A stretch of 64,000 nucleotides of DNA from a bacterium (GCA_035308905.1 DATGFS010000024.1:1-64000); one strand, 5' to 3'. Numbered from the stretch's first letter, positions 1 to 8,753 are shown. Made by a program: numbers and translations. Notes: generated by a model not told the origin, from the letters alone.

Positions 1-695
1 TCGCGGTGCTCGGCACCACGATCTCGCCCTACATGTGGTTCTGGCAGGCGAGCCAGGAGGTCGAAGAACGCGAAGCGATCGGCGAGCGCCGCCTCTGGCA
101 GCGGCACGGTGTGAGCCGCCGAGAACTGGCCTACGCCGCCTGGGACGTCGACGTCGGCATGCTCTTCTCCAACGTCGTCATGTACTTCATCATTCTCGCC
201 ACCGCGTCGACCCTGCACCGCGCCGGCCACACCACTATCACGTCGGCCGCCCAGGCCGCGGAGGCCCTACGGCCGCTCGCCGGCTCGCTCGCGACATGGC
301 TGTTCGCGATCGGCCTCGCGAGCGCGGGCTTGATCGCGATCCCGGTGCTGCTCGGCTCCGCCGCCTACGCCGTCGGGGAGCTGTTTGGATGGCGCACCGG
401 CCTCGGCGAGCGGCCGGGACGGGCGAGGGGATTCTACGCGGTCATCGTCGTCGCGACCGCCGTCGGCATGCTCATCAATTTCACGGGCATCAACCCAATC
501 GACGCGCTGTTCGTGACGGCGCTGATCAACGGCTTCATCACGCCGCCGATCCTGGTGCTGCTGATGCTCGCGGCCAACAACCGCGCGATCATGGGGACGC
601 GCGTGAACGGCCCGCTGCTCAATACAATCGGCTGGGGAACGACCGCGGTGATGACCGCCGCCGTCGTCGGCCTCATTCTGACCTGGAAATCCTAG
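1..695 (+). CDS. NRAMP family divalent metal transporter, C-terminal part
   Basis: Membrane carrier of the NRAMP (MntH-like) family that imports Mn2+ or Fe2+ with protons. The visible part begins in a segment reading TTISPYMWFWQASQEVEE, which matches the conserved loop and helix 6 of NRAMP proteins, and continues through about five hydrophobic segments to TAG at 693-695. The reading frame is open from base 3, so the true start and the DPGN metal-binding motif of helix 1 lie before the window; only about 230 of roughly 400-450 residues are seen. Metal transport also appears in the fur-vit unit at 7.7-8.7 kb, but the two are not adjacent. Confidence 0.85.
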   Translation, partial: AVLGTTISPYMWFWQASQEVEEREAIGERRLWQRHGVSRRELAYAAWDVDVGMLFSNVVMYFIILATASTLHRAGHTTITSAAQAAEALRPLAGSLATWLFAIGLASAGLIAIPVLLGSAAYAVGELFGWRTGLGERPGRARGFYAVIVVATAVGMLINFTGINPIDALFVTALINGFITPPILVLLMLAANNRAIMGTRVNGPLLNTIGWGTTAVMTAAVVGLILTWKS

Positions 696-722
696 CGCCG
701 CGCAGATCCGGCGCGGCCGCCG

Positions 723-1754
723 CTACTCCAGTCGGATCTCCTCCCCGATGCCCTTCGCCTGCGCGCGCGCGTAGGCAAAGCGCGCGGTCGCGACGTCCTC
801 GACCGCCATCCCGAGCGACTTGAACAGCGTAATCTCGTCCTGACTCTCGCGGCCGGCGTGGCGGCCGGCGAAAACCTCGCCGATCTCCGCGACGATGTGG
901 CGCTCCGTGATCGCGCCTTCACGGATCGGGCCGACGACGTCGCCGGCTTCGGTCATCGCCGCCTCCCGCGAATCGACAAACAGCCGGGCGCGGCGGACGG
1001 CGTCGGTGGCGAGTTCGCGCCAGTCCGGCCGGGCCGCGCCGACCGCGTTGAGATGCGCGCCGGGCGCGAGCCAGGCGCCCTCGACGACAGGCGTCGTGCT
1101 GCCGCTGACGGTGCAGATGACGTCGGCGCCGCGCACCGCGTCCTCCGCCGACGCGGCGACCGCGACCCGCACGCCGAATCGCTCCCGCATCTCCGCCGCG
1201 AAGCGCTCCGCGCCCGCCTGCGTCCGGCTCCACGCCCTGACCTCGGAGGGCGGGCGCACCTCGCGCAGCGCCTCGACGTGGCTGCGCGCCTGCACACCCG
1301 CGCCCAGGATCGCGAGCACGCGCGCGTCCTGGCGTGCGAGCCGGTCCGTCGCGGCGGCCGAGACGGCCGCCGTCCGCATCTCCGTGATGAGGCGCCCGTC
1401 CAGCACCGCGCGCAGCGCGCCGGTCGCGGGATCGAGCAGCAGAATCGTCGCGAGGTGCGTCGGCAGCCGGCGGGCGGCGTTGTTCGGGTAGAAGGCGACG
1501 GCCTTCAACCCCAGCGCTTCCTCTGATTCTCCGGCTTCGCCCGGCCTGCCGCCCGGCGCGGCCGGCGCCGGCGGCGCGAGATATGCCGGCATCACGCCGA
1601 GGAACCCGCCGTACCGCGCGACCGGCGTCGTCGACCGGACGGGCTGCACGGCGCCGCCGGTGCTGAAGCTCGCGAGCGTGCGGGCCATGAGCGGAATCAG
1701 CTCGCGCATCGCGAGCAGTTCGCGGAGATGGGATTCTCGCAGCAGCAGGGCCAT
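723..1754 (-). CDS. ornithine cyclodeaminase / mu-crystallin family protein
   Basis: 343-residue NAD(P)-dependent enzyme of the ornithine cyclodeaminase/mu-crystallin family, a normal length for the family. Members deaminate ornithine to proline or reduce cyclic imines and other 2-oxo/imino acids. The Rossmann segment reads LAILGAGVQARSHVEAL, and the family arginine segment (ITEMRTAAVSAAATDRLA) and the C-terminal KSLGMAVEDVATA are present. The ATG at 1754 was chosen because family homology begins with MALLLRE; an in-frame GTG at 1763 is possible. It diverges from the HAD hydrolase gene, sharing a 72-base gap. The exact substrate cannot be read from sequence. Confidence 0.88.
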   Translation of the reverse strand: MALLLRESHLRELLAMRELIPLMARTLASFSTGGAVQPVRSTTPVARYGGFLGVMPAYLAPPAPAAPGGRPGEAGESEEALGLKAVAFYPNNAARRLPTHLATILLLDPATGALRAVLDGRLITEMRTAAVSAAATDRLARQDARVLAILGAGVQARSHVEALREVRPPSEVRAWSRTQAGAERFAAEMRERFGVRVAVAASAEDAVRGADVICTVSGSTTPVVEGAWLAPGAHLNAVGAARPDWRELATDAVRRARLFVDSREAAMTEAGDVVGPIREGAITERHIVAEIGEVFAGRHAGRESQDEITLFKSLGMAVEDVATARFAYARAQAKGIGEEIRLE

Positions 1755-1826
1755 CTGTCGCACCCGTTGTAAGCGTCGTGAGCGGCCGGCACCTTGTTCG
1801 GCGGTCGCAACGGGAGGTCCCCCCGA

Positions 1827-2504
1827 ATGCCGGTTCGAGCCGTCACCTTCGACGTCTATTCGGCGATGTTCGACACCGTGGGCGGGCTCACCGGCGCCCT
1901 GCGCGCGTTTTTCCACCAACGCGGCATCGCCGCGGACTCCGCGGCGGCGGCCCGCGCCTGGCGGAGCGCGCACATGAGCTACCTGCTGCTCGCGAACTCG
2001 CTCGACCGGGAGCCGGCGTCGAACCGCGCGGCGATCGAAGCCTCGCTTCGCTACACCCTGCGGGGACCGGCCCCGGAGATCGTCCCCGCCGACATGGCCG
2101 CGCTCGTCGGGGCCTGGGAGCGCCTGCCGGCCTGGCCGGAGGCCGCGGAGGTGCTCGCCGAGGTGCGCCGGCGCCCCAGCGCGCTCGGCGTCCTGTCCAA
2201 CGGCGATTACGGCATGCTGGGCGCGCTCATGCGGACGTTTCCGGTGCGGTTCGACCGGATCGTGTCGGTCGAGGGCGGCAAGTTCAAGCCGCATCCATCG
2301 GTGTATCGAAAGACGCTCGCGGAGATGGGCGTGTCCGCGGAAGACCTGCTCCACGTCGCCGGCTCACCGAGTGACGCCGCGGGCGCGACCGCGGCCGGCC
2401 TCCGGACGATCTGGATCAACCGCGCCGCGGACGCGGTCCTCGACCCGCGGTTCGCCCCGGCGCACCAGTCCGCGGATCTACGGGGGATCCTGCCGCTCCT
2501 CTAG
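1827..2504 (+). CDS. HAD superfamily hydrolase (haloacid dehalogenase type II-like)
   Basis: 225-residue hydrolase of the haloacid dehalogenase superfamily. Motif I is TFDVYSAMFDT with the nucleophile Asp9, motif II is LSNGDY, motif III is the lysine in KFKPHPSVYRK, and motif IV is HVAGSPSDAAGA. The arrangement matches the L-2-haloacid dehalogenase/type II subgroup, although the usual YGTLFD is altered to YSAMFD, so dehalogenation is not assured; many relatives are phosphatases. The start is preceded by GGGAGGT at 1812-1818. Its stop overlaps the stop of the convergent MocR gene by four bases. Confidence 0.85.
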   Translation: MPVRAVTFDVYSAMFDTVGGLTGALRAFFHQRGIAADSAAAARAWRSAHMSYLLLANSLDREPASNRAAIEASLRYTLRGPAPEIVPADMAALVGAWERLPAWPEAAEVLAEVRRRPSALGVLSNGDYGMLGALMRTFPVRFDRIVSVEGGKFKPHPSVYRKTLAEMGVSAEDLLHVAGSPSDAAGATAAGLRTIWINRAADAVLDPRFAPAHQSADLRGILPLL

Positions 2505-3973
2505 TGCCGGGCGAGCGCGGCCGTCGCGAGCGCGCCGAGCGTTCGCAGACCGCGTTCGATCCGCGCGTGCCAGTTATGCCCGCAGCTCAGTCGCAGGCAG
2601 TTGGCGTACCGGCCGCCGGCCGAGAACACGTCCCCGGGCGCGAAGCAGATGCCCTTGGCGAGCGCGGCGTCGAACAGCTCACGACTGCGGAGCGGCTTCG
2701 GCAGCTCCAGCCACAGGACGAAGCCGCCGGCGGGCCGCGAGACCCTCGTCCCGGCGGGAAACGCCTGGTCGATGATCCGCAGCATATGATCGATGTTGTT
2801 GGCAAACGTCCGCCGCACGCGGCGCAGATGACGGTCGTACCCGCCCGACGAGAGAAACTCCGCCAGCGCCAGCTGCGGCAGCGCCGGCCCGCAGAGCGTG
2901 AACCCGAGTTTGCGCTCCAAGATTTTCTGCATGTGGCGCCCCGCGGCGATCCAGCCGACGCGGTATCCCGGCGCGAGGGTCTTCGAAAACGAACTGCAGT
3001 ACAGGATGTTGCCGGACGGCCGGAGCGCCATGAACGGCCTGGGACGCTCCTCGCCGAAGAAGATGTCGCCGTAGATGTCGTCCTCGATCAGCGGCAGCCC
3101 GTGTTTCGCCAGCAGGTCGAGGACCGCCGCCTTCTTCGCGTCCGTCATCGTGCAGCCGAGCGGGTTGTTGAAGCTCGACGCGAAGAGGCAGGCCGCGATC
3201 GCCCCGCGCTCGAGCGCGTCCCGCAGCGCCGGGACCTCGACGCCCGTCGCCGGGTCCGTCGGGAGCTCGAATGCCCGGAGATCGAGCGCCTCGATGATCT
3301 GGAGGAGGCCGAAGTACGTCGGCGACTCGATCCCGATCGCGTCGCCCGGCTTGGCGACGGCCTTCAGCGCGAGCGCCAGCGCTTCGGTGCAGCCGCAGGT
3401 GATGGCGATGTCCTCGGGCGAGAGCGCCTGGCCCCAGCGCAGCGCGCGGCGGCCGATTTCCCGGCGCAGCCGCGGGTCGCCCTTCGGCACCGTGTACGTG
3501 TTGCAGTCGACGCCCTTCGTCCGCGCCGCCCGGGCCAGGAAGCGGTCGAGCCGCGCCGACGCCAGCAACTCGGCACTCGGGATGGCGCACCCAAGCGGCA
3601 CCAGCTTCGGGTCCGCGGCGTGTTCCAGCAGCTTCAGCACGACGCCGGACACCGCGACACTCGCGGCCTTGGCCGGCGGTTTGGAGGCCGTCGGCAGCTG
3701 ACGCGATACCGGCTGCCCCGTGGCGACGTAGAAGCCGGACTGCGGCCGCGCCTCGAGCACGCCGCGGTCCTCCAGCAGGCGGTACGCCTGCAGCGCGGTG
3801 GACAGGCTGGTCTCGCGCTGCCGGCTGATCTCGCGCAGCGACGGCACCCGGGAGCCCGGCGCAAGCGTGCCGCCGGCGACGAGACCGGCGATGAAGCCGG
3901 CGAGCTGCTCGTAGCGGCAGAGCGGCTTCTCGCGCACGCGCGCCCTCCCGGGCCGTGGAACTGTTATGGCCAC
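2501..3973 (-). CDS. MocR-type transcriptional regulator (GntR helix-turn-helix fused to PLP aminotransferase domain)
   Basis: 490-residue regulator. Residues about 20-85 form a GntR winged helix (YEQLAGFIAGLVAGG, GSRVPSLREISRQRETS), and the remainder is a fold-type I aminotransferase domain with the PLP lysine in SSFSKTLAPGYRVGW. Such MocR proteins sense PLP or an amino compound and often control a nearby aminotransferase or transporter gene. The start codon is GTG. It diverges from the PhzF gene, and the AT-rich intergenic stretch carries repeated CTGTTAT elements that could be its operator. The ornithine cyclodeaminase-like gene nearby is a possible target, by inference only. Confidence 0.88.
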   Translation of the reverse strand: MAITVPRPGRARVREKPLCRYEQLAGFIAGLVAGGTLAPGSRVPSLREISRQRETSLSTALQAYRLLEDRGVLEARPQSGFYVATGQPVSRQLPTASKPPAKAASVAVSGVVLKLLEHAADPKLVPLGCAIPSAELLASARLDRFLARAARTKGVDCNTYTVPKGDPRLRREIGRRALRWGQALSPEDIAITCGCTEALALALKAVAKPGDAIGIESPTYFGLLQIIEALDLRAFELPTDPATGVEVPALRDALERGAIAACLFASSFNNPLGCTMTDAKKAAVLDLLAKHGLPLIEDDIYGDIFFGEERPRPFMALRPSGNILYCSSFSKTLAPGYRVGWIAAGRHMQKILERKLGFTLCGPALPQLALAEFLSSGGYDRHLRRVRRTFANNIDHMLRIIDQAFPAGTRVSRPAGGFVLWLELPKPLRSRELFDAALAKGICFAPGDVFSAGGRYANCLRLSCGHNWHARIERGLRTLGALATAALARH

Positions 3974-3998
3974 AACTTCAGTAATCTGTATCTGTTAT
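3961..3998. promoter_or_regulatory. repeated CTGTTAT elements, candidate MocR operator
   Basis: The AT-rich gap between the MocR gene and the PhzF unit contains CTGTTAT at 3961-3967, CTGTAT at 3986-3991 and CTGTTAT again at 3992-3998. The outer copies are 31 bases apart, about three helical turns. Known MocR regulators bind direct repeats next to their own gene, so autoregulation is plausible. The first copy overlaps the start region of the MocR gene. No binding data can be inferred. Confidence 0.35.
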
Positions 3999-4054
3999 CC
4001 TCGCGCCGCGCGCGCTAGAATCGCGGTGCGGGGACGTGCGAACGGAGGTGCGGC

Positions 4055-4174
4055 GTGCCCTACCAGGCGATATGTCAAACTGCTGCTGATCGAGCCGCGC
4101 GGCGTCCGGAATACCTGGCACGAGGGCGGCGAACGGACGGCGCCCAACGATGTCTGGATTTGACACGGCGATGA
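4055..4174 (+). CDS. possible 39-codon leader peptide upstream of the PhzF gene
   Basis: A GTG-initiated frame of 39 codons with a strong ribosome binding site (GGAGGTG, 4044-4050) and a TGA at 4172-4174 that overlaps an ATG of the PhzF gene in an ATGA. The product is basic and arginine-rich and resembles nothing I recognise. The good initiation signal and exact overlap suggest translational coupling, but in GC-rich DNA a frame this short can arise by chance. Confidence 0.3.
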   Translation: MPYQAICQTAADRAARRPEYLARGRRTDGAQRCLDLTRR

Positions 4175-5025
4175 GCCGGCGCCGCTTCCAGCAGGTCGAC
4201 GTGTTCACGACGACGCCTTACGCTGGGAACCCCGTGGCCGTGGTGCTCGATGGCGAGGGCGTGACGCAGGAGCAGATGGCGCGGTTCACCCGATGGACGA
4301 ATCTGTCGGAGGCGACGTTCGTCCTGCCGCCGGCCCGGCCCGAGGCCGACTACCGGGTGCGCATTTTCGCGCCGCTCGGCGCGCGCGGCGCCGCGGCCGC
4401 CGAGCTTCCGTTTGCCGGACATCCGACGCTCGGGACGTGCCACGCCTGGCTCGCGGCCGGAGGCACGCCGAAGCAGAAGGACGTGGTCGTGCAGGAATGT
4501 CCCGCCGGCCTGGTGAGGATCCGCCGGGGCGCAGACCGCCTGGCCTTCGCCGCTCCGCCGGTCATTCGAAGCGGACCCGTCGACGAGGATCTCGTCCGGC
4601 GCGTCGCGTCGATGCTGCGCGTCGACCGGGCCGGCATCGTCGAAGCCGCGTGGTGCGACAACGGTCCGGGATGGGTCGCGGTGTTTCTCCCGACCGCCGA
4701 CGCGGTGCTGGCGCTCGAGCCGGGGACGGTCGATATGCCCGTCGGGGTCGTCGGTCCCTATCCGAACGGTGCTCCGGCGGCGTTCGAGGTGCGGGCCTTC
4801 TTTCCGAAGCAGGGCGCCACCGCCGAAGATCCGGTGACCGGCAGCCTCAACGCGTCGCTGGCGCCGTGGCTGCTCGACAGCGGCCGGGCGCGGTCGCCGT
4901 ACGTGGCGAGTCAGGGCACGGCGTTGGGCTGCAGCGGGCGCGTCCACGTCGAGCGCGACAGCGAGGGGACGATCTGGGTCGGCGGCGGCACGATCACGTG
5001 CGTGAGCGGCCACGCGAACGTGTAA
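4171..5025 (+). CDS. PhzF family isomerase-like protein
   Basis: 284-residue PhzF/diaminopimelate epimerase-fold protein. The N-terminus (FQQVDVFTTTPYAGNPVAVV), the catalytic glutamate in TNLSEATFV (Glu47), the phosphate/substrate loop ELPFAGHPTLGTCHAWL and the second-domain EDPVTGSLNASLAPWL are all intact. PhzF itself isomerises trans-2,3-dihydro-3-hydroxyanthranilate, but most relatives have unknown substrates and no phenazine genes are seen here. Start at 4171 was chosen from homology and from the ATGA overlap with the short upstream frame; an in-frame ATG at 4150 would add seven residues. Confidence 0.88.
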   Translation: MSRRRFQQVDVFTTTPYAGNPVAVVLDGEGVTQEQMARFTRWTNLSEATFVLPPARPEADYRVRIFAPLGARGAAAAELPFAGHPTLGTCHAWLAAGGTPKQKDVVVQECPAGLVRIRRGADRLAFAAPPVIRSGPVDEDLVRRVASMLRVDRAGIVEAAWCDNGPGWVAVFLPTADAVLALEPGTVDMPVGVVGPYPNGAPAAFEVRAFFPKQGATAEDPVTGSLNASLAPWLLDSGRARSPYVASQGTALGCSGRVHVERDSEGTIWVGGGTITCVSGHANV

Positions 5026-5040
5026 GGCGCGCGATCGTAT

Positions 5041-5063
5041 GGCGTGTCCGGGAAGGGCACGCC
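5041..5063. terminator. hairpin between convergent genes
   Basis: A nine-base-pair stem with one G-T wobble (GGCGTGTCC / GGGCACGCC) and a five-base loop lies between the stops of the convergent PhzF and F420-type genes. There is no clear T-run, so it may act as a weak bidirectional terminator. Confidence 0.4.
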
Positions 5064-5079
5064 CACCGCTCTCCGAGGG

Positions 5080-5631
5080 TTACGCGCCCGTCCCGCCCGT
5101 CGCCGGCCGCGCCCCCGCCGGTGACGGCTCCGGCGACGCCGGCGCAGGCCTACGGCGTGAGCCAAAGCGTCCCGCCTGGCTAGTCCCCGGAGGGGGCGAC
5201 GCCGACGCCCGCAAATACTCCGTCACCCCGCCGATCCGTGTGACGAGACGGACGAACGAGGGAAACCGCCGGCCCGGATCGTGGGCCACAACCGGCGCGG
5301 AGAGCCGGTAGAGTCTGCCGTTCGTCTCGAGGTCGCAGCCGCCGGCCGCCAGCACGTTCTGCACCCACTCGCTGCCGCGCCCATAGGTCAGGGCGATCAC
5401 GAAGCCGTCCGGGACTTGAAACACATTGACAGGCGTCCGGTAGAGACGGCCTGTCTTCCGGCCGCGATGGATGACGATCGCGAACCCGGGCGCCCGCCCG
5501 GCGAATCGCCGCGTCAGCCGGTTCGTGACGGCGCGGTTGAAGCGCGCGACCGATTTCCGGCGAAACCGCACCAGCAGAATGAGACTCAACATCGCCGCCG
5601 GGATCACCGCGAGAAATGACAATCGCCGCAT
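5080..5631 (-). CDS. deazaflavin (F420)-dependent nitroreductase family protein
   Basis: 183-residue protein with an N-terminal membrane segment (residues about 5-22) followed by a split beta-barrel domain of the Ddn/DUF385 family. The diagnostic HRGRKTGRLYRTPVNV and TYGRGSEWVQNVLAAGG segments are present. Family members bind coenzyme F420 and reduce quinones, nitro compounds or biliverdin-like substrates. Its presence suggests the organism makes F420. The last 40 residues are proline- and alanine-rich and probably disordered. It converges on the PhzF gene. Confidence 0.82.
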   Translation of the reverse strand: MRRLSFLAVIPAAMLSLILLVRFRRKSVARFNRAVTNRLTRRFAGRAPGFAIVIHRGRKTGRLYRTPVNVFQVPDGFVIALTYGRGSEWVQNVLAAGGCDLETNGRLYRLSAPVVAHDPGRRFPSFVRLVTRIGGVTEYLRASASPPPGTSQAGRFGSRRRPAPASPEPSPAGARPATGGTGA

Positions 5632-5696
5632 GACGGGTCTCCTTGCCGGGCCTTCGTCTTCTACTTGTTAATTAGGGTGTTCCGCAAAGAGCGGCC

Positions 5697-6182
5697 TTAC
5701 ACACGCAGCGCGGAGAAGAATCTTTGCAGCAGCTCCCGGCATTCCGTCTCGCATACCCCGGCCGTGACACGCACCGTATGGTTGAAGCGGACGCCGTGGA
5801 AGAGATCGATGACGCTGCCCGCGGCCCCGGCCTTGGGATCCGCGGCGCCGTACACCAGACGGTCGACGCGGGCCTGCAGCAGCGCCCCGGCGCACATCGG
5901 GCACGGCTCGAGGGTGACGTAGACGCTGCAGCCGGTAAGACGCCAGCCGCCGAGGTGCCGCGCGGCCTGCCGCAGCGCGAGCAATTCCGCGTGGGCGGTG
6001 GGATCGCGGTCGGCTTCGCGCCGGTTCTGACCGCGCGCGATGATCCGGCCGTCGCGGGCGATCACCGCGCCGATCGGCACGTCCCCGAGGATCGCGGCGT
6101 CGGCCGCCTCGGCCAGCGCCGCGCGCATGAAGCGTTCGTCATCGGGAGACGACGGGGGACCCGGTGTGGGGCCGGCGGTCAC
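5697..6182 (-). CDS. tadA: tRNA-specific adenosine deaminase
   Basis: 161-residue zinc deaminase that converts A34 to inosine in tRNA-Arg(ACG). Zinc and catalytic motifs are HAE (His64, Glu66) and PCPMC (Cys94, Cys97); LVYGAADPKAGAAGS is typical of TadA. The GTG start at 6182 forms a GTGA overlap with the stop of the upstream gene, supporting coupled translation, and leaves a short disordered N-terminus. It is the last gene of an operon with an HpcH-type aldolase and an unknown protein, whose link to tRNA editing is unclear. Confidence 0.92.
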   Translation of the reverse strand: MTAGPTPGPPSSPDDERFMRAALAEAADAAILGDVPIGAVIARDGRIIARGQNRREADRDPTAHAELLALRQAARHLGGWRLTGCSVYVTLEPCPMCAGALLQARVDRLVYGAADPKAGAAGSVIDLFHGVRFNHTVRVTAGVCETECRELLQRFFSALRV

Positions 6183-6802
6183 TCGCTCGGGTTCGGCATC
6201 GGCGCGCCTTCGGCGGCGAGGTGCAGCGCCTGCAGGCCGCCGAGCAGCGCGGAGACCGCGTGCGCGATCTTGCGGGGACGGTCTTCTTCCACCAGCTCGT
6301 CCTCTTTGAGCACGACGCTCGACTGCACGCGCGCGCTGTAGACGGGCGGCGCGTCTTCGGTGGAGAAGTGCTGCTGCAGACTGATGCTCGGCACGCCGGG
6401 CTCCGCGCCCGCCGGCATGATCGCGCGGCGCAGCGCTACGACGTCGGGCGGCACGAGCAGCCGGTCCATCGTCGCCTCGGTCAGCAGCTCGCCGAAGACC
6501 TGGACCTCTTCGTGCACCGTGCGCGAAAACTCGACGCCCTCGTCGTATTCGGCGATGTGCCGCCCGAACGACAGCGCGTCGACCAGGAATCGCAATTCGG
6601 CCCACGGCCAGGCCGACGTCTGGGGCGTGTCCGCGGGCGGCTCGCTCTCGAGGTGCACGACGTAGCGGTACTCGCGGCTCATGTGGTCCACGTCGACGAG
6701 GAACGCGTACCCGGACACGACCAGGTGGTTGTCCTCGAGCGCTTCCGTCAGACGGCCGGCGAACTCGTGAAACGGATCGTGGTAATCGAGCCGGCCGGCC
6801 AT
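6179..6802 (-). CDS. hypothetical protein, 207 residues
   Basis: I do not recognise this protein. It is acidic, with no signal peptide or membrane segment. The N-terminal half has alternating hydrophobic residues (HLVVSGYAFLVDVDH, YRYVVHLES) suggesting beta strands, and the C-terminal part (RKIAHAVSALLGGLQALHLAAEG) is helical. It starts four bases after the stop of the HpcH-family aldolase and overlaps tadA by GTGA, so the three are probably co-transcribed. Confidence 0.7.
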   Translation of the reverse strand: MAGRLDYHDPFHEFAGRLTEALEDNHLVVSGYAFLVDVDHMSREYRYVVHLESEPPADTPQTSAWPWAELRFLVDALSFGRHIAEYDEGVEFSRTVHEEVQVFGELLTEATMDRLLVPPDVVALRRAIMPAGAEPGVPSISLQQHFSTEDAPPVYSARVQSSVVLKEDELVEEDRPRKIAHAVSALLGGLQALHLAAEGAPMPNPSE

Positions 6803-6805
6803 AAC

Positions 6806-7600
6806 CTAGGAGCGTCCGGGAGCGGGAAGGCGGACCGCGGCGTCGCGAAGCCCCTTCACCTGCGCCTGCGCAGCCCGCAGCAGCAGGCGCCCGATGCCGT
6901 CGAGCATCAGACCCGCGCCCAGCGGCCGGTAGGTCTCGACGTCCTGCGGCTCGAGGGCCAGGATCCCGGACAGCGTCTCCGCGTCCTTCGCAGCCCGAAG
7001 AATCCGGCGGATCGCGTCCTGCACGTCGGGATGGCGCATCTGGCCGGGATAACCGAGGCTCGTCGACAGATCGTTCGGCCCGATGAAGATCATGTCGAGG
7101 CCGGGGACGCGGACGATCTTCTCCACCGCATCCAGGCCGCGGCGCGTCTCGATCTGCACGATCGACAGCACCGCCTCGTTGCTGGCCGCGACGTGGTCCG
7201 CCGCCGGCACGATCCCCCAGCCGGCCGCCACGGTGTTGCCGGCGAGGCTGCGCCGGCCCGCCGGCGGATAACGGCACGCCGCCACCACGTCCGCCGCCTG
7301 CTCCGGCGTCTCGATTTGCGGCACCATGACCCCGAGGCAGCCGCTGTCGAGCATGCGGAGAATCGTCTTCGGGTTCGCGTCGGGCACACGCGCCAGCGGC
7401 ACGATGCCGGTGGCGCGGCAGGCGCGGCCCATCGCCTGCACGGTTTCGACGTCGAGCGGCCCGTGCTCGAGATCGATCAGCACGCAGTCGTAGCCGGCGA
7501 CGCCGATGATCTCGACGACTTCCGGTGAGGGCAGCGCGCAGATGGTGCCAAAGGCTGCTTCGCCCGCGCGGATCTTGGCTTTGACCGGGTTGCTAAGCAT
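6806..7600 (-). CDS. HpcH/HpaI family aldolase
   Basis: 264-residue class II (metal-dependent) pyruvate aldolase of the HpcH/HpaI family, which cleaves 2-oxo-3-deoxy sugar acids or 4-hydroxy-2-oxo acids to pyruvate plus an aldehyde. Recognisable segments are CVLIDLEHGPLDVETVQ, the arginine of PLARVPDANP, GVMVPQIETPEQA, the metal-binding glutamate in IVQIETRRGLDAVE and IFIGPNDLSTSLG. The ATG at 7600 follows GGGAGG about ten bases upstream; an in-frame ATG at 7630 is less likely. First gene of an operon with the unknown 207-residue protein and tadA. Confidence 0.88.
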   Translation of the reverse strand: MLSNPVKAKIRAGEAAFGTICALPSPEVVEIIGVAGYDCVLIDLEHGPLDVETVQAMGRACRATGIVPLARVPDANPKTILRMLDSGCLGVMVPQIETPEQAADVVAACRYPPAGRRSLAGNTVAAGWGIVPAADHVAASNEAVLSIVQIETRRGLDAVEKIVRVPGLDMIFIGPNDLSTSLGYPGQMRHPDVQDAIRRILRAAKDAETLSGILALEPQDVETYRPLGAGLMLDGIGRLLLRAAQAQVKGLRDAAVRLPAPGRS

Positions 7601-7662
7601 TCGGTGAATTCCTCCCACGCTCTGTTCCATTCGGCGCGGGAGAATTCCCCTCTGCGGCCGCG

Positions 7663-8196
7663 CTACGATCTCCCGATCAGCACCCCGGCGAGGAAGACCA
7701 AGCCGCCGCCGACGATAACCTGCACGATCGAGAGCCAGAAGCTCAGCCTGAAGTAGCGGTAGCGGATGAGCGCGATCACGACCAGCTCGATGCCGACGAC
7801 CATGTACGCGACCGCGAGCGCCAGGCCGAGATGCGGGATCAGGAACGGCAGCGCGTGGAGGATGCCCCCGATGAGCGTCGCGACGCCGGTGATCATGCCG
7901 CGCGCGAACGGATGCCCGCGGCCGGTCAGCTTCCCGGTGTCCGACAGCGCCTCCGCGAACCCCATGCTGATGCCGGCGCCGACCGCGGCGGCGGTGCCGA
8001 CCAGCAGCGCGGTGTGCGGGTTTCGCGTGGCGAAGGCGCTCGCGAAGAGCGGCGCGAGCGTGGAGATGGACCCGTCCATGAGGCCAAGCAACGCGGGCTG
8101 CACGACTTGAAGGAGATAGCTCGTGCTGCGGGCCTCGATCGCCGCCAGATCCTGCTTGACCCCCGGGATCGTCAATTCGCCCCGAACCTCAGGCAT
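7663..8196 (-). CDS. VIT1/CCC1-type iron/manganese transporter
   Basis: 177-residue membrane protein with about five hydrophobic segments. The first reads [23 protein letters not shown] and the second includes [14 protein letters not shown], matching helices of VIT1/CCC1 carriers that move Fe2+ or Mn2+ out of the cytoplasm. It lacks the long cytoplasmic metal-binding insert of eukaryotic VIT1. The ATG at 8196 is preceded by GAGGGGG. It overlaps the end of the Fur-family gene by eight bases, so the regulator and transporter form a metal-homeostasis operon. Confidence 0.8.
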   Translation of the reverse strand: MPEVRGELTIPGVKQDLAAIEARSTSYLLQVVQPALLGLMDGSISTLAPLFASAFATRNPHTALLVGTAAAVGAGISMGFAEALSDTGKLTGRGHPFARGMITGVATLIGGILHALPFLIPHLGLALAVAYMVVGIELVVIALIRYRYFRLSFWLSIVQVIVGGGLVFLAGVLIGRS

Positions 8197-8746
8197 CGCG
8201 CGCCCCCTCGGTTCGCCGCCCTCCGGACGCCTTCGTGCCCGAGCGGCCTCCTGCGCGGCGCGACTGGGCGCGGCACCGAGGGCAAACCCCGTGGAGCTCG
8301 AACCGGGCGGATCGCACATCGAATCCCGCGCGCACGGCGGTCCTCCGCTCGAGGGCCTCGAGCCGCGGATCGGCGATGTCGGTCACTCCGCCGCAGCGCT
8401 CGCAGACCAGATTGACATGGCGTCCTGCGCGGCCGTCGTACCGGCGCACGCGTCCGCCGACCTCCTGGACGAGCCCCAGATCGGCGAACAGATCGAGCGT
8501 CGCGTACACGGTCGCCCGGCTGACCCCCGGGAACCGTGCCCGCACGGCGGCGTGCACCATCTCCACGCTCGGGTGCGTAGTGCGGCCGACCACAGCCTCG
8601 TAGATCGCCATTCGCTGCGGGGTGAGGCGGCCCCCGCGGGCGCGCAGCAGTCCTCGCAGCGGGGTCCACCGCGCCCCGGCGGGCCCCCGCGCCTCCGCGG
8701 GAGGCACGGCCGCTACTGTCTGAACGTGGTTCTTATTAGGAATCAT
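8189..8746 (-). CDS. Fur/PerR family metal-responsive regulator
   Basis: 185-residue Fur-family repressor. The winged helix covers residues about 28-100 ([33 protein letters not shown]). Structural zinc cysteines are in CERC (115, 118) and CPRC (155, 158). The regulatory site reads [10 protein letters not shown], with Asp104, His110 and Asn112 where PerR has an H-x-H pair, so the metal set may differ from classical PerR. The ATG at 8746 has no ribosome binding site, but a promoter lies exactly so that transcription begins at the ATG. The N-terminal 25 residues and the C-terminal tail are unusually long. It is followed by a VIT-type transporter. Confidence 0.88.
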   Translation of the reverse strand: MIPNKNHVQTVAAVPPAEARGPAGARWTPLRGLLRARGGRLTPQRMAIYEAVVGRTTHPSVEMVHAAVRARFPGVSRATVYATLDLFADLGLVQEVGGRVRRYDGRAGRHVNLVCERCGGVTDIADPRLEALERRTAVRAGFDVRSARFELHGVCPRCRAQSRRAGGRSGTKASGGRRTEGARDA

Positions 8747-8751
8747 TACAA
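8737..8751 (-). promoter_or_regulatory. candidate Fur/PerR operator overlapping the start codon
   Basis: The minus strand reads TTGTAATGATTCCTA across the ATG of the Fur-family gene. It matches 10 of the 14 defined positions of the PerR consensus TTATAATnATTATAA and is an AT-rich island in GC-rich DNA. Sitting on the predicted transcription start, it would let the protein repress its own operon. Confidence 0.4.
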
Positions 8752-8753
8752 AT

